From contig CAIYOD010000042.1 of assembly GCA_903927755.1 (NCBI GenBank), positions 78,670-142,669 on the forward strand: a DNA stretch of 64,000 nt, given 5' to 3'. A model generated the notes under the pieces. That model had not been told where the DNA came from, ran no database searches, and saw only the letters and a list, made by a program, of their open reading frames with translations. Shown piece after piece: positions 31,669 through 40,625 of this stretch (its first letter is position 1; the number at the start of each line of letters is the position of its first letter). Origin of the DNA: an uncultured Thermoleophilia bacterium. GTDB lineage: Bacteria; Actinomycetota; Thermoleophilia; UBA2241. The translations under genes were made by a program, and so were the position numbers.

Positions 31669-33056
31669 GAGACCGCAACGGAGACAGCGTGACCCCCGGG
31701 ACGTTGTTGCGTCTCCTCTGTGTCGATGACCGCGAAGAAGACGCCGAGCTCGAACAGCTCAGCCTCTCTCGCGCCGGGTACCGCGTCGAGGCGGCGCGCG
31801 TGGCGTCGGAGGACCAGCTCGCAGAAGCGCTCGAAGGTCACGAGTGGGACGTGGCTCTCCTTGACTACACGCTGCCCGGCTGGGACTGCCGGGCGGCCCT
31901 GCGGCAGCTTCTGGCCGCCCGGCCTGCTCTGCCGGTCATCTCCGTCGCCGGCACGATCGGTGAGGAGACGGCGGTCGAGATGTTGAAGCTCGGCGCCGCC
32001 GACTACGTCGCCAAGGACAATCTCACGCGCCTGCCGTTCGTCGTGGGGCGCGCGCTCGAGTCGGCGTCGGATCACCGCGCCCGGCTGTCGGCCGAGTCCG
32101 CCCTGCGCGCCAGCGAGAACCGCTACCGGCGCATGGTCGAGACGGCCGCCGAGGGCATCCTCGTCGTGGACGAGCAGTTCGTCATCACCTTCTGCAATTT
32201 GCGGATGGTGAACATGCTGGGCTATGGCGCCGGGGAACTGGTCGGCCGGCGCCTCAGCGACCTCCACGTCGCCGCGGACGCCGAGTTCCGCACCGACGAG
32301 GAGGCGCGCCGCCGCGCCGGCGAGTCCTCGCAGTACCAGCGCCGCTTCCTCCGCGCCGACGGCTCGGAGCTCTGGGTCAACGTCTCGGCGTCGCCGATCT
32401 TCGACGACGACGGAAGCTTCGCCGGCTCGCTGGCGATGGTCGCGGACATCTCCGAGCAGCGCGACGCCGAGGGCCGCCTCAAGCAGGCGCTCACCGGCAC
32501 CGTGGCCGCCATGGGAGCCCTTGTCGAGATGCGCGACCCGTACACCGCCGGTCACGAGCGGCGCACTGCCGAGCTCGTGGTCGCGATGGCCGACCGGCTC
32601 GGCCTCGACCGCGAGACGGTGGAGACGCTGGACCTCACCGCGCGCATGCACGACATCGGGCAGATCGCGGTGCCCGCGGAGATCCTCACCCGCCCCGGCC
32701 GGCTCTCGCAGAACGAGTTCACGCTGGTCAAGGCGCATCCGCAGGTGGCCTACGAGATCCTCTCGTCGATCGACTTCGGACGACCGATCGCCGAGGTGAT
32801 CCTGCAGCACCACGAGCGCCTGGACGGGTCGGGGTACCCGAACGGCATCTCCGGTGACGACCTGCTGCTCGAGGCGCGGATCCTCGCGGTGGCCGACGTC
32901 GTAGAGGCGATGTCCTCACACCGGCCGTACCGGCCGGCCCTTGGAGTCGAGGCGGCTCTAGCCGAGGTCGCGGCCGGCGCCGGGCGCCTGTACGACCCCG
33001 CCGTGGTGGAGGCTTGCCAGCAGGTCTTCGCCGCGGGCTTCGTCTTCGAGGGCTAG
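31665..33056 (+). CDS. REC-PAS-HD-GYP response regulator (cyclic-di-GMP phosphodiesterase)
   Basis: A 463-residue RpfG-like protein. Residues about 14-130 are a receiver domain with CVDDREED and the phospho-acceptor in LLDYTLPGWD. Residues about 145-265 are a PAS domain with a PAC end. Residues about 275-455 are an HD-GYP domain with the metal pair in ARMHDIGQIAVP and the signature HHERLDGSGYP complete. The intact signature predicts c-di-GMP hydrolysis controlled by phosphorylation and a PAS ligand. No histidine kinase gene is adjacent. GTG 31665 overlaps the upstream small gene. Confidence 0.9.
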   Translation: MRDRNGDSVTPGTLLRLLCVDDREEDAELEQLSLSRAGYRVEAARVASEDQLAEALEGHEWDVALLDYTLPGWDCRAALRQLLAARPALPVISVAGTIGEETAVEMLKLGAADYVAKDNLTRLPFVVGRALESASDHRARLSAESALRASENRYRRMVETAAEGILVVDEQFVITFCNLRMVNMLGYGAGELVGRRLSDLHVAADAEFRTDEEARRRAGESSQYQRRFLRADGSELWVNVSASPIFDDDGSFAGSLAMVADISEQRDAEGRLKQALTGTVAAMGALVEMRDPYTAGHERRTAELVVAMADRLGLDRETVETLDLTARMHDIGQIAVPAEILTRPGRLSQNEFTLVKAHPQVAYEILSSIDFGRPIAEVILQHHERLDGSGYPNGISGDDLLLEARILAVADVVEAMSSHRPYRPALGVEAALAEVAAGAGRLYDPAVVEACQQVFAAGFVFEG

Positions 33057-33101
33057 CAGGCCGGTTCCGCGACCGACTGGCCGGCGCCCCATCATCCAGG
33101 C

Positions 33102-34292
33102 ATGCAGCGATCAGCCGGACAACTCCGCAGACGCAGAGCCCGCCGCCGCGGGCTGATCGCTCTCGGCCTCATCGCCGCCCTGGCGCTGCTGGCCGGGGTC
33201 GCGGTCGCATGGGCGCGGGCCGGCGCCGCCGCGGGCGACGCGGCGGCAGGCCAAGGCGGCGGATCGTCGGTCGCCGTCGCCCCCTCCGAGAGCGCGAGCG
33301 GCTCGCCCGCCTCGAGCCCGGCGTCGCCGCCGAAGGTGCGTGTCGTGAGCGGCGGCGACGTCATGCCCGACCGCTCGGTGGAGGCGTACGCGAACGCCAA
33401 CGGGGCGGACGCCGTGCTGGCCGGCATCGCCCGTGTGCTTCAGAAGGGTGACGCCGCCTGGGTGAACCTCGAGGGCGTCACCTCGACCCTGGGGACGCCG
33501 AAGACGGAGAAGACGTACACGTTCGAGGGGCCGCCGGCCTTCGCGCCGGCGCTGGCCGAGGCCGGGATCGACATCGTGACGATGGGCAACAACCACTCCG
33601 TCGACTACGGGCGGGCGGCCCTCAAGGACACCATCAAGCGGCTGGAGAACGCCGGCGTGCAGGTCGTGGGCGCCGGCTCGGACCTCGCGGACGCGCACGC
33701 GCCGGCGATCGTGAAGACGGCCTCCGGCGCTACCGTCGGCTTCCTCGGCTACAGCGACGTCTGGTGGCCCGGCTTCGAGGCGACGTCCAGCCATGCCGGC
33801 GTCGCTCAGGCATTCAGCGACGTCGGCCGCATGAAGCGCGACGTGAAGAAGCTCTCCGGCAAGGTCGACTACGTGGTGGTCGGCTTCCACTGGGGCTACG
33901 AGTACCAGCACTACCCGGTCGGACAGCAGACCAAGGAGGCGCACGCCGCGATCGACTCCGGCGCCGACCTGGTCATCGGCCATCATCCGCACGTGCTTCA
34001 GGGGTTCGAGACCTACAAACGCCGCCTGATCGCCTACAGCCTCGGCGACCTCGTCTTCGACCACATGGCCGTGGAGACGGGGCAGACCGTGCTCGTGGAC
34101 GCGACGCTCAAGCCGGACGGCGTGACGGCCCGACTCGTACCGGCCTATGCGTCCAGCGCCGGCATCCCCACCCTGCAGCACGGCGCGGCGGCGCGGACCA
34201 TCCTTGCGCTCGTCAAGGAGTACTCCGCGCCGCTGGGCACGTCGATCAGGATCGACGGCGACCTGGGCTACGTCCGCGCCGGGAAGAAGTGA
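33102..34292 (+). CDS. CapA-family (PGA_cap) metallophosphatase-like envelope protein
   Basis: A 396-residue protein with an N-terminal membrane anchor (about residues 20-42) and a Ser/Ala/Pro linker. The CapA/PGA_cap domain begins near residue 78 with VVSGGDVMPDRS, continues with NNHSVDYG, VVGFHWGYEY and GHHPHVLQGFE, and supplies the expected metal-binding His/Asp set. CapA proteins take part in poly-gamma-glutamate or related polymer export, but the capBC genes are not present here, so the real role is open. A strong hairpin follows the stop. Confidence 0.87.
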   Translation: MQRSAGQLRRRRARRRGLIALGLIAALALLAGVAVAWARAGAAAGDAAAGQGGGSSVAVAPSESASGSPASSPASPPKVRVVSGGDVMPDRSVEAYANANGADAVLAGIARVLQKGDAAWVNLEGVTSTLGTPKTEKTYTFEGPPAFAPALAEAGIDIVTMGNNHSVDYGRAALKDTIKRLENAGVQVVGAGSDLADAHAPAIVKTASGATVGFLGYSDVWWPGFEATSSHAGVAQAFSDVGRMKRDVKKLSGKVDYVVVGFHWGYEYQHYPVGQQTKEAHAAIDSGADLVIGHHPHVLQGFETYKRRLIAYSLGDLVFDHMAVETGQTVLVDATLKPDGVTARLVPAYASSAGIPTLQHGAAARTILALVKEYSAPLGTSIRIDGDLGYVRAGKK

Positions 34293-34334
34293 ACGGGGCG
34301 CGGGAGGCCCTTCCGGCCGCCCGCGCCCCGTTCG
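34292..34334. terminator. Perfect 14-base-pair hairpin between convergent genes
   Basis: GAACGGGGCGCGGG (34292-34305) and CCCGCGCCCCGTTC (34321-34334) are perfect inverted arms around a 15-base loop. It starts at the capA-like stop codon and can serve both that gene and the convergent binding-protein gene. Confidence 0.65.
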
Positions 34335-34377
34335 GCGTCACTCCGCCGCCCCCGGCGTCAGCCGCCGGTGACCGGCG

Positions 34378-36201
34378 TCACTCCTCGACGCTCCTCGGCC
34401 TCCGCCGCAGCACCAGGAACGCCACGATCGCGATCACGACGACGACCGCGATCACGATCGCCACGATCGTGCTGGTGTTGCCGCCGCCGCTCTCCGCCGT
34501 ATCCGTCGTCGCCACGACCGGCTTCAGGTTCACGTAGGTGTCGCGGAGCATGTTGCGGAAAGCCGCGCCATCCCCGCCCTTGGGCACGCTGCTGTAGCCC
34601 GTCCAGGTGTCGGTGCGGAACGCCTGGACGAGGGTGTTGTACCAGAGGATCGAGTACGGCGAGTCGGCGTACAGGATCTGCTGCATCTCGTGGATGATCT
34701 GCTGGCGCTGCGCCGGATCCACCGCCTGCGCCTGCTCGATGTACAGGGCGTCGTACTGAGGGTTGCCGTACTCGGAGTCGCTGCCGTTGAGGATCTGCCC
34801 GGTGGTCATGATGCTGAGGATGTAGCCCGGATCGATGTCGGCGGTCCAGCTCCAGATGTACAGGTCGTCGTCGGCGTTGTCGTAGTTGGCGTCCGAGAAC
34901 GCGTTCTCGTCCATGATCTCGAGCGTGGTGCCGATGCCGACGTCCTTGAGGTACGAAGTGATCTTCTTGGCCGCGGTGATGTCCATCGGGTACTCGTTCA
35001 GCGCCGTCAGCCGGAACTTGAGCTGGTTGCCCTTGGCGTCCTCGCGGATGCCGTCGGCGCCGACCTTGTAGCCGGATTCGTCGAGCAGCGCCTTGGCCTT
35101 CTCCGGGTCGTAGGTGCGCAGCTGGTCGGCCGGCACCTCCCAGCGGAAGAACGTGTCGACCGGGGACAGCAGCGACGACCCGGGCTTGGCGAGGCCGCTC
35201 ATGGCCACGGCGGCGATCGCCTCCTTGTCGATGGCCCAGTCGATCGCCACGCGGATGTTCTTGTCGAGCAGCAGCGGGTTGCCCTTGCTCTTGGGGCTGT
35301 CGAAGGAGTTCATCCCGAGCTCGTGGAAGCCGAGGCCCGGCGCCGCGACGGACGCCGAGCCGGGCACGTCCTTGAGGCTCTGGAAGAAGCCGGGGTCGAG
35401 CTCGATGGCGGCGTCGAGGTTGCCGGCCTTGTAGTCGGCCACGACGCCGTCCATCGTCTGGTACATGTTGAAGAACACCTGGTCGATGGTCGGCTCGACG
35501 CCGAACCCGTCCTTGTAGTACTCGTTCTTCTCCATCTTCACGTACTTGGCGTTCTTGACCTCGGTCACGTGGAACGGCCCGCTGGAGACCATGGGCACAT
35601 TGGCCCACGACTCGGTCTTGTTGTCCGCCACCTGGCTCCAGACGTGCTCGGGGAGGATCGGGACGTACAGGGCGGTGAGGACGGCGTTGGGCTTGCTGGA
35701 GGTGATGACCACCGTCAGGTCGTCCGGCGCCTCGACCTTGGTCACGCCGGTGAAGTAGCCGATGTACATCCCCAGCTCCTGGCGCAGGATCCGGTTGTAC
35801 GTGTAGGCGACGTCCTGGGCGGTGAGCGGCTGCCCATCACTCCACTTCACGTTGGGGCGAAGGTGGAAGGTCCAGACCTTGCCGCCCTCGGTGATGCCGC
35901 CGTTCTCGAGGCTTGGGACCTCCGTCGCGAGGTCGGGCACCGGCTTGTAGTCGGCGTCGTACCACGTGAGGAAGTTGTAGCCGACGCGGAAGCACTCCCA
36001 GGGGATGGTGTTGTACGTCGAGAACGGATTCATGTTGTCGACGTCGCTCTGCAGCCCGACGCGGTAGATCACCGGGGCGTCGGAGGCGGCGGGCGACGGG
36101 GAGTCTCCCGCCAGTGCGAGCGCCGGCAGCACGGCCATGAGGACGAGCAGCAGCAAGATGACGGCCGGCAAGCCGGCCCGGTGCAGACGGCGAACGTGCA
36201 T
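34378..36201 (-). CDS. ABC-type family 5 solute-binding protein with C-terminal membrane anchor
   Basis: A 607-residue peptide/nickel-type binding protein (SBP_bac_5). Residues 1-32 are a signal peptide ending ALAGD with no lipobox Cys. The mature protein starts with the family pattern GLQSDVDNMNPF and contains NVKWSDGQPLTAQDV and VPMVSSGPF blocks. After the binding domain, a Gly/Asn/Ser linker leads to one membrane helix (about residues 574-597) and RRRPRSVEE. No permease or ATPase gene is nearby, so it is an orphan; it may serve a distant transporter or act as a receptor. ATG 36201 follows GGAGGATCC. Confidence 0.88.
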   Translation of the reverse strand: MHVRRLHRAGLPAVILLLLVLMAVLPALALAGDSPSPAASDAPVIYRVGLQSDVDNMNPFSTYNTIPWECFRVGYNFLTWYDADYKPVPDLATEVPSLENGGITEGGKVWTFHLRPNVKWSDGQPLTAQDVAYTYNRILRQELGMYIGYFTGVTKVEAPDDLTVVITSSKPNAVLTALYVPILPEHVWSQVADNKTESWANVPMVSSGPFHVTEVKNAKYVKMEKNEYYKDGFGVEPTIDQVFFNMYQTMDGVVADYKAGNLDAAIELDPGFFQSLKDVPGSASVAAPGLGFHELGMNSFDSPKSKGNPLLLDKNIRVAIDWAIDKEAIAAVAMSGLAKPGSSLLSPVDTFFRWEVPADQLRTYDPEKAKALLDESGYKVGADGIREDAKGNQLKFRLTALNEYPMDITAAKKITSYLKDVGIGTTLEIMDENAFSDANYDNADDDLYIWSWTADIDPGYILSIMTTGQILNGSDSEYGNPQYDALYIEQAQAVDPAQRQQIIHEMQQILYADSPYSILWYNTLVQAFRTDTWTGYSSVPKGGDGAAFRNMLRDTYVNLKPVVATTDTAESGGGNTSTIVAIVIAVVVVIAIVAFLVLRRRPRSVEE

Positions 36202-36409
36202 GGATCCTCCAGGATGTGGTTCCCCCCCGAGCCACGATGCCGCGGCCGGGACCTCTGTCTGAGTCTACAAGTAAGACGCATCGAGGTGCAGCATCCGTCG
36301 CGGCGTGTCGCAAGGGCTTCGGCCGGACGCTTTGGAGAGGCACCGGCCGGGTCGTGACAGGAGTCGCAAGACTGCCGCAGGGGGAGCGGAGGAGTCGCGT
36401 CTCGAGGCG

Positions 36410-38527
36410 TCAGCCGAGGGTGAAGAAGAACGTCGCACCCTCGCCGGGCACGCCCTCCGCCCAGCAGCGTCCGTCGAGCTTGTCGAGAGCTCGCTGCACG
36501 GTCGCAAGGCCGATGCCCGTGCCCTGGAACTCCTCCTGCGTGTGCTGGCGGTGGAACGGGCGGAAGATGTCGGCGGCGTGCTCCTGGTCGAAGCCGGCGC
36601 CGTCGTCGCGGACGTAGAAGACGACGTCGCCGGCTTCGCGCACGGACCCCACCTCGATCCTCGCCTCCTTGGTGAGCGCCGTGAACTTCCACGCGTTGCC
36701 GAGCAGATTGGTCAGCACGATGTCCACCAGCGCGGAGTCGGTACGGGCCTCGAGCCTCTCTTCGATCGCGACCGCCACGCGGCGATCCGGGTCGGCCTCC
36801 CTCAGTGCGTCGACGATGGCCCAGGTCGCCGCAGTCAGGTCCACGCGTGCGAGGTCGAGCTCGCGTCGCCCGACGCGGGAGAGAGCAAGCAGAGCGTCGA
36901 TGAGCTCGGCCATGTGCTGGGACGCCGAGCGGATGCGGCGCAGGTGGCCGAGGTCCTCCTCCGGAAGCAGGGGGGTGCAGTCCTCGAGCAGCACCTCGCT
37001 GAACCCGTCCAGGGCGCGGAGCGGAGCGCGCAGGTCGTGCGACGCGGAGTAGACGAAGTCCTGGAGCTCGCGGTTGGCGACGGAGAGCTCCCTCGTCCGC
37101 TCCTCGACCCTGTGCTCCAGCTCCGCGTTCAGCGCCTGGATCTCCTCGTCGCGGCGCTTGCGCTCGTCGATGTCGATGCAGACGCCGGCCATACGCTGCG
37201 GGGCGCCGTCGGTGTCGTAGGTCGTCGCTCCGACGGCCCCGATCCAGCGCGCCGTCCCGTCCGGCAGCACGACGCGGTACTCGTTCTCCAGGGTGACGTG
37301 GTCGTCCATGGACTGCATGATCCTGGCCTCGGCGGACTCGAGGTCGTCGGGATGGAGCACCGCGCGCCATGTCTCGAAGCTGGCCTCCGCGTTCGCCGGA
37401 AGTCCGAACAGTTCGTAGAACTCGGGGGTCCACGTCAGCTTGCCGGTCGGTACGTCCCAGCTCCAGAAGCCGGCGCGGCCCGCACGTTGCGCGACGGCGA
37501 GCATCTCGTTGGCCTCGCGCAATGCCAACTCGGTCCGGCGTCTGGTGGTGACGTCGCGGAAGAAGACCGAGACGTGCCGCGGCTCGAAGTTGAACGCGTG
37601 GACCTCGAAGATGCCGGCGATGTCCTCGGCGTCGTAGGCGTATTGATCGAGGTCGTAGGCGCCGCCCTCCCGGGCCACGCGCCGGTACGCATCGGGAGTG
37701 CCGGTGTCGACGTTGCCCGGGAATGCTCCCTCGAGCGTCTTGCCGAGGAGCGGGGCGTGGTCCAGGTCCAGCATCTCCTCGGCCTTCTTGTTGAAGCCGG
37801 TGAAGAGCAGGCGTTCCTCATCGTCCAGACGGTACATGTGGACGCCGAACGGCGCGTTGTCCATCACCGCGCGTACCGCCTGCTCGCTGCGTGCGATCTC
37901 AGCCGCCGCCGCGACCGCTCCGTCACGTGCACCCACCAACTCTTGTGTGAAGAGCACCATGGCGACTGCTGTGATGGCCAGGAAGTCGGTCATCCAGATG
38001 GCCTTGACGTATGGCGTCTGGATGAAAGCCGGAGCGGGGAGGAGGCCCGAAGTCTGCAGATACGCCATCCCGAAGATGACGACAGCCCCGGCGCCGGCGA
38101 GGACCAGGCCCATCCTACAGCCGAGCGCCACGCCCCCGACGGCGACCGTCGCCAGCAGGGCCGCGGTGGCGGCGTTGTCGAGCCCGCCCGCCGTCCATGA
38201 GGCCCAGCAGCCCACCCCCAGGAGCCCCATCGTGACCAGCCAGGCCGCCGCCGTCGGGTGGCCGTTCCGGTTCAGGGTCAGCGCTGTGAGGCAGAAGGCG
38301 AGGACGACGGCGATGAGGATCAGGAAGCGTTCCGCATGCTCCGGAAAGAGCGCGATGAGCACCATCAGAGCCATGCAGTTGGTGGCGATGAGCGCCAGCC
38401 CCTGCCAGTGGTTCACTCTGGCGGCGCTGGTGTCGGCCGGGTCGTCCAAGACCGGGGGCAGCAGCAGACAGCGCACGCTGCCCGCGCGCTTCACGCGAGG
38501 AGAGGTCCCCACAGCCGACATACCCAC
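36410..38527 (-). CDS. Membrane sensor histidine kinase with two PAS domains
   Basis: A 705-residue kinase. Residues about 40-190 contain six hydrophobic segments. Two PAS domains follow (about 210-325 and 335-455), the second ending with a typical PAC motif (CIDIDERKRRDEE). A coiled coil leads to HisKA with the acceptor His in YSASHDLRAPLRALDGF, then HATPase_c with NLLGNAWKFT, DDGAGFD and GTGIGLA. All catalytic motifs are intact. The HisKA/ATPase half resembles cyanobacterial phytochrome-like kinases. No response regulator is adjacent. The 208-base gap between its end and the binding-protein gene start shows no further gene. Confidence 0.88.
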   Translation of the reverse strand: MGMSAVGTSPRVKRAGSVRCLLLPPVLDDPADTSAARVNHWQGLALIATNCMALMVLIALFPEHAERFLILIAVVLAFCLTALTLNRNGHPTAAAWLVTMGLLGVGCWASWTAGGLDNAATAALLATVAVGGVALGCRMGLVLAGAGAVVIFGMAYLQTSGLLPAPAFIQTPYVKAIWMTDFLAITAVAMVLFTQELVGARDGAVAAAAEIARSEQAVRAVMDNAPFGVHMYRLDDEERLLFTGFNKKAEEMLDLDHAPLLGKTLEGAFPGNVDTGTPDAYRRVAREGGAYDLDQYAYDAEDIAGIFEVHAFNFEPRHVSVFFRDVTTRRRTELALREANEMLAVAQRAGRAGFWSWDVPTGKLTWTPEFYELFGLPANAEASFETWRAVLHPDDLESAEARIMQSMDDHVTLENEYRVVLPDGTARWIGAVGATTYDTDGAPQRMAGVCIDIDERKRRDEEIQALNAELEHRVEERTRELSVANRELQDFVYSASHDLRAPLRALDGFSEVLLEDCTPLLPEEDLGHLRRIRSASQHMAELIDALLALSRVGRRELDLARVDLTAATWAIVDALREADPDRRVAVAIEERLEARTDSALVDIVLTNLLGNAWKFTALTKEARIEVGSVREAGDVVFYVRDDGAGFDQEHAADIFRPFHRQHTQEEFQGTGIGLATVQRALDKLDGRCWAEGVPGEGATFFFTLG

Positions 38528-38621
38528 CCCATTCCCCGATTCCCTCGCCTCGAGCCTACCCTCCCCCGAGGTGCTCTACTCTTGCGCGGGCCCGGGGCGG
38601 GATGCCCGGGGAGCGCCTGCG

Positions 38622-40625
38622 TCAGACCGCCTCGTCCAGCGCCTGCTCGAACTGGCTGGCGTAGAGGTCGTGGTAGAAGCCGTTCGCGGCCATGAGCTCT
38701 TCGTGGCTGCCCTGCTCGATGATCGCGCCCTTGTCCATGACCAGGATGATGTCGGCGCCGCGGATGGTGCTCAGCCGGTGGGCGATGACGAAGCTGGTGC
38801 GCTCCCGCATGAGCTCCGCCATGGCCTGCTGGATGAGCACCTCGGTGCGGGTGTCCACGGAGCTGGTGGCCTCGTCGAGGATCAGGATGTCCGGGTCGGC
38901 CAGGAACGCCCGCGCGATCGTCAGCAGCTGGCGCTCGCCCTGCGAGACGTTGGTGGCGTCGTCGTCGAGCACCGTGTCGTAGCCGTCGGGGAGCGCGCGC
39001 ACGAAGTGGTCGACGCGCGCCGCCTTGGCCGCCGCACGGATCTCGTCCTCGGTGGCGCCCTCGCGCCCGTAGGCGATGTTGTCTCGGATGGTGCCGCTGA
39101 ACAGCCAGGTGTCCTGCAGCACCATGCCGAACAGGCGGCGCAGGTCGCTGCGGCTGATGTCGCGGGTCTCGACGCCGTCGACGAGGATGCGGCCCTCGTC
39201 GATGTCGTAGAAGCGCAGCAGGAGGTTGACCAGGGTCGTCTTGCCGGCGCCGGTCGGTCCGACGATGGCGACGGTCTCGCCCGGTTGCACATCGAGCGTG
39301 AGATCGGTGATGAGGGGCGCGTCGGGGACGTAGCGGAACGACGCGTGCTCCAGCTCGATGTGCCCGCGCGTGTGCTCGAACTGGACGCACGCGGCCGGGT
39401 CGGGCGTCTCCTCCGCCTCGTCGAGCAGCTCGAAGATGCGCTCGGCCGACGCAGCCGTGCTCTGCAGCACGTTCATGATGCCGGCCACCTGCGTGATCGG
39501 CATCGTGAACTGGCGCGAGTACTGGATGAACGCCTGTACGTCGCCGAGCGAGATCCGGCCGGTCGCCACCATCAGCCCGCCGACGACGGCGATGGCCACG
39601 TAGTTCAGGTTCATGACCGAGTTCATCACCGGCATGATGATCCCGGAGATGAACTGCGCCTTGAAGCTCGCCTGGTAGAGCTCCTCGTTCTGCGCGTCGA
39701 ACGTGGCGATCGCCTGCTCCTGGCGGCCGAACACCTTGACCACGTTGTGGCCGGTGAACATCTCCTCGACGTGGCCGTTGAGGTCGCCGGTGGTCTCCCA
39801 CTGCTTGGCGAACTGCTTCTGCGAGCGCTTGGCGATGATCACGATGATCACCACCGAGATCGGCACGACCAGCACCGAGATCAGGGCCAGCAGCCAGCTG
39901 ATGGTGAGCATCATGATGAGCACGCCGATGATCGTCAGCGCCGACGTGATGATCTGCGTGAGGCTCTGTTGCAGCGACTGCGAGATGTTGTCGATGTCGT
40001 TGGTCATGCGGCTCAGCACGTCGCCGCGCGGGTGATCGTCGAAGTACTTGAGGGGAAGGCGTGCCAGCTTCTCGTCCGCCTGCCGCCGCAGCCGGTAGAT
40101 GGCGCGCTGCGCGACGCCGGCCATCAGATAGGACTGCATCCACTGGAACAGCGCGCTCACCAGGTACACGCCGGCGAGCAGAGCCAACGTGCGCGCGAGA
40201 GCGTCGAAGTCGATGCCCTCACCGGGGTTCAGCGGCATGCTGCTGATCATGTCGGCGATGCGGTCCTGGCCCTGGGCACGCAGCCCCGCGACCGCCTGCT
40301 CTTTGGTCGTGCCGGCCGGGATCTGCCCGTTGACGACGCCCTCGAAGAGGATGTTGGTCGCGTTGCCGAGGATCTTCGGCCCGACAACGGCGAACGCCAC
40401 GCTGGCCACGGCCAGCAGCACCACCATGATGAGGAGGGTGCGCTCCGGGCGGAGCTCGCCGACGAGCCGGCGCATGGTGCCCTTGAAATCCTTGGCCTTG
40501 GCAGTCGGCTGCGTGAGCGCGTGGCCGCCGGGCCCGCCGGGGCCGGGCCCCTGGGGTCCGCCCGGTCGCTTCGGGGCTCCGCCTTGCGGCCCGCCCGCCT
40601 GAGGCTTGTTCTCAGACGCGCTCAA
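38622..40625 (-). CDS. ABC exporter half-transporter, consensus ATPase site (second gene of pair)
   Basis: A 667-residue ABC exporter subunit with a disordered Gly/Pro-rich N-tail (about 1-45), six membrane helices (about 60-370) and one nucleotide-binding domain. Walker A is GPTGAGKTTL, the signature is VSQGERQLL, and Walker B with catalytic Glu is LILDEATSSVD. TTG 40625 overlaps the stop of the upstream half-transporter (TTGA), and the Gly/Pro tail is typical of this subfamily, so I prefer it to the longer open frame. With its neighbour it forms a heterodimeric LmrCD/BmrCD-type drug or lipid exporter, controlled by the MarR gene at the head of the operon. Confidence 0.88.
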   Translation of the reverse strand: MSASENKPQAGGPQGGAPKRPGGPQGPGPGGPGGHALTQPTAKAKDFKGTMRRLVGELRPERTLLIMVVLLAVASVAFAVVGPKILGNATNILFEGVVNGQIPAGTTKEQAVAGLRAQGQDRIADMISSMPLNPGEGIDFDALARTLALLAGVYLVSALFQWMQSYLMAGVAQRAIYRLRRQADEKLARLPLKYFDDHPRGDVLSRMTNDIDNISQSLQQSLTQIITSALTIIGVLIMMLTISWLLALISVLVVPISVVIIVIIAKRSQKQFAKQWETTGDLNGHVEEMFTGHNVVKVFGRQEQAIATFDAQNEELYQASFKAQFISGIIMPVMNSVMNLNYVAIAVVGGLMVATGRISLGDVQAFIQYSRQFTMPITQVAGIMNVLQSTAASAERIFELLDEAEETPDPAACVQFEHTRGHIELEHASFRYVPDAPLITDLTLDVQPGETVAIVGPTGAGKTTLVNLLLRFYDIDEGRILVDGVETRDISRSDLRRLFGMVLQDTWLFSGTIRDNIAYGREGATEDEIRAAAKAARVDHFVRALPDGYDTVLDDDATNVSQGERQLLTIARAFLADPDILILDEATSSVDTRTEVLIQQAMAELMRERTSFVIAHRLSTIRGADIILVMDKGAIIEQGSHEELMAANGFYHDLYASQFEQALDEAV

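Noticed and set aside
38491..40143. 550-codon minus-strand frame within the second ABC half-transporter
   Set aside because: Alternate frame of a gene with Walker A, signature and Walker B motifs in the correct frame.
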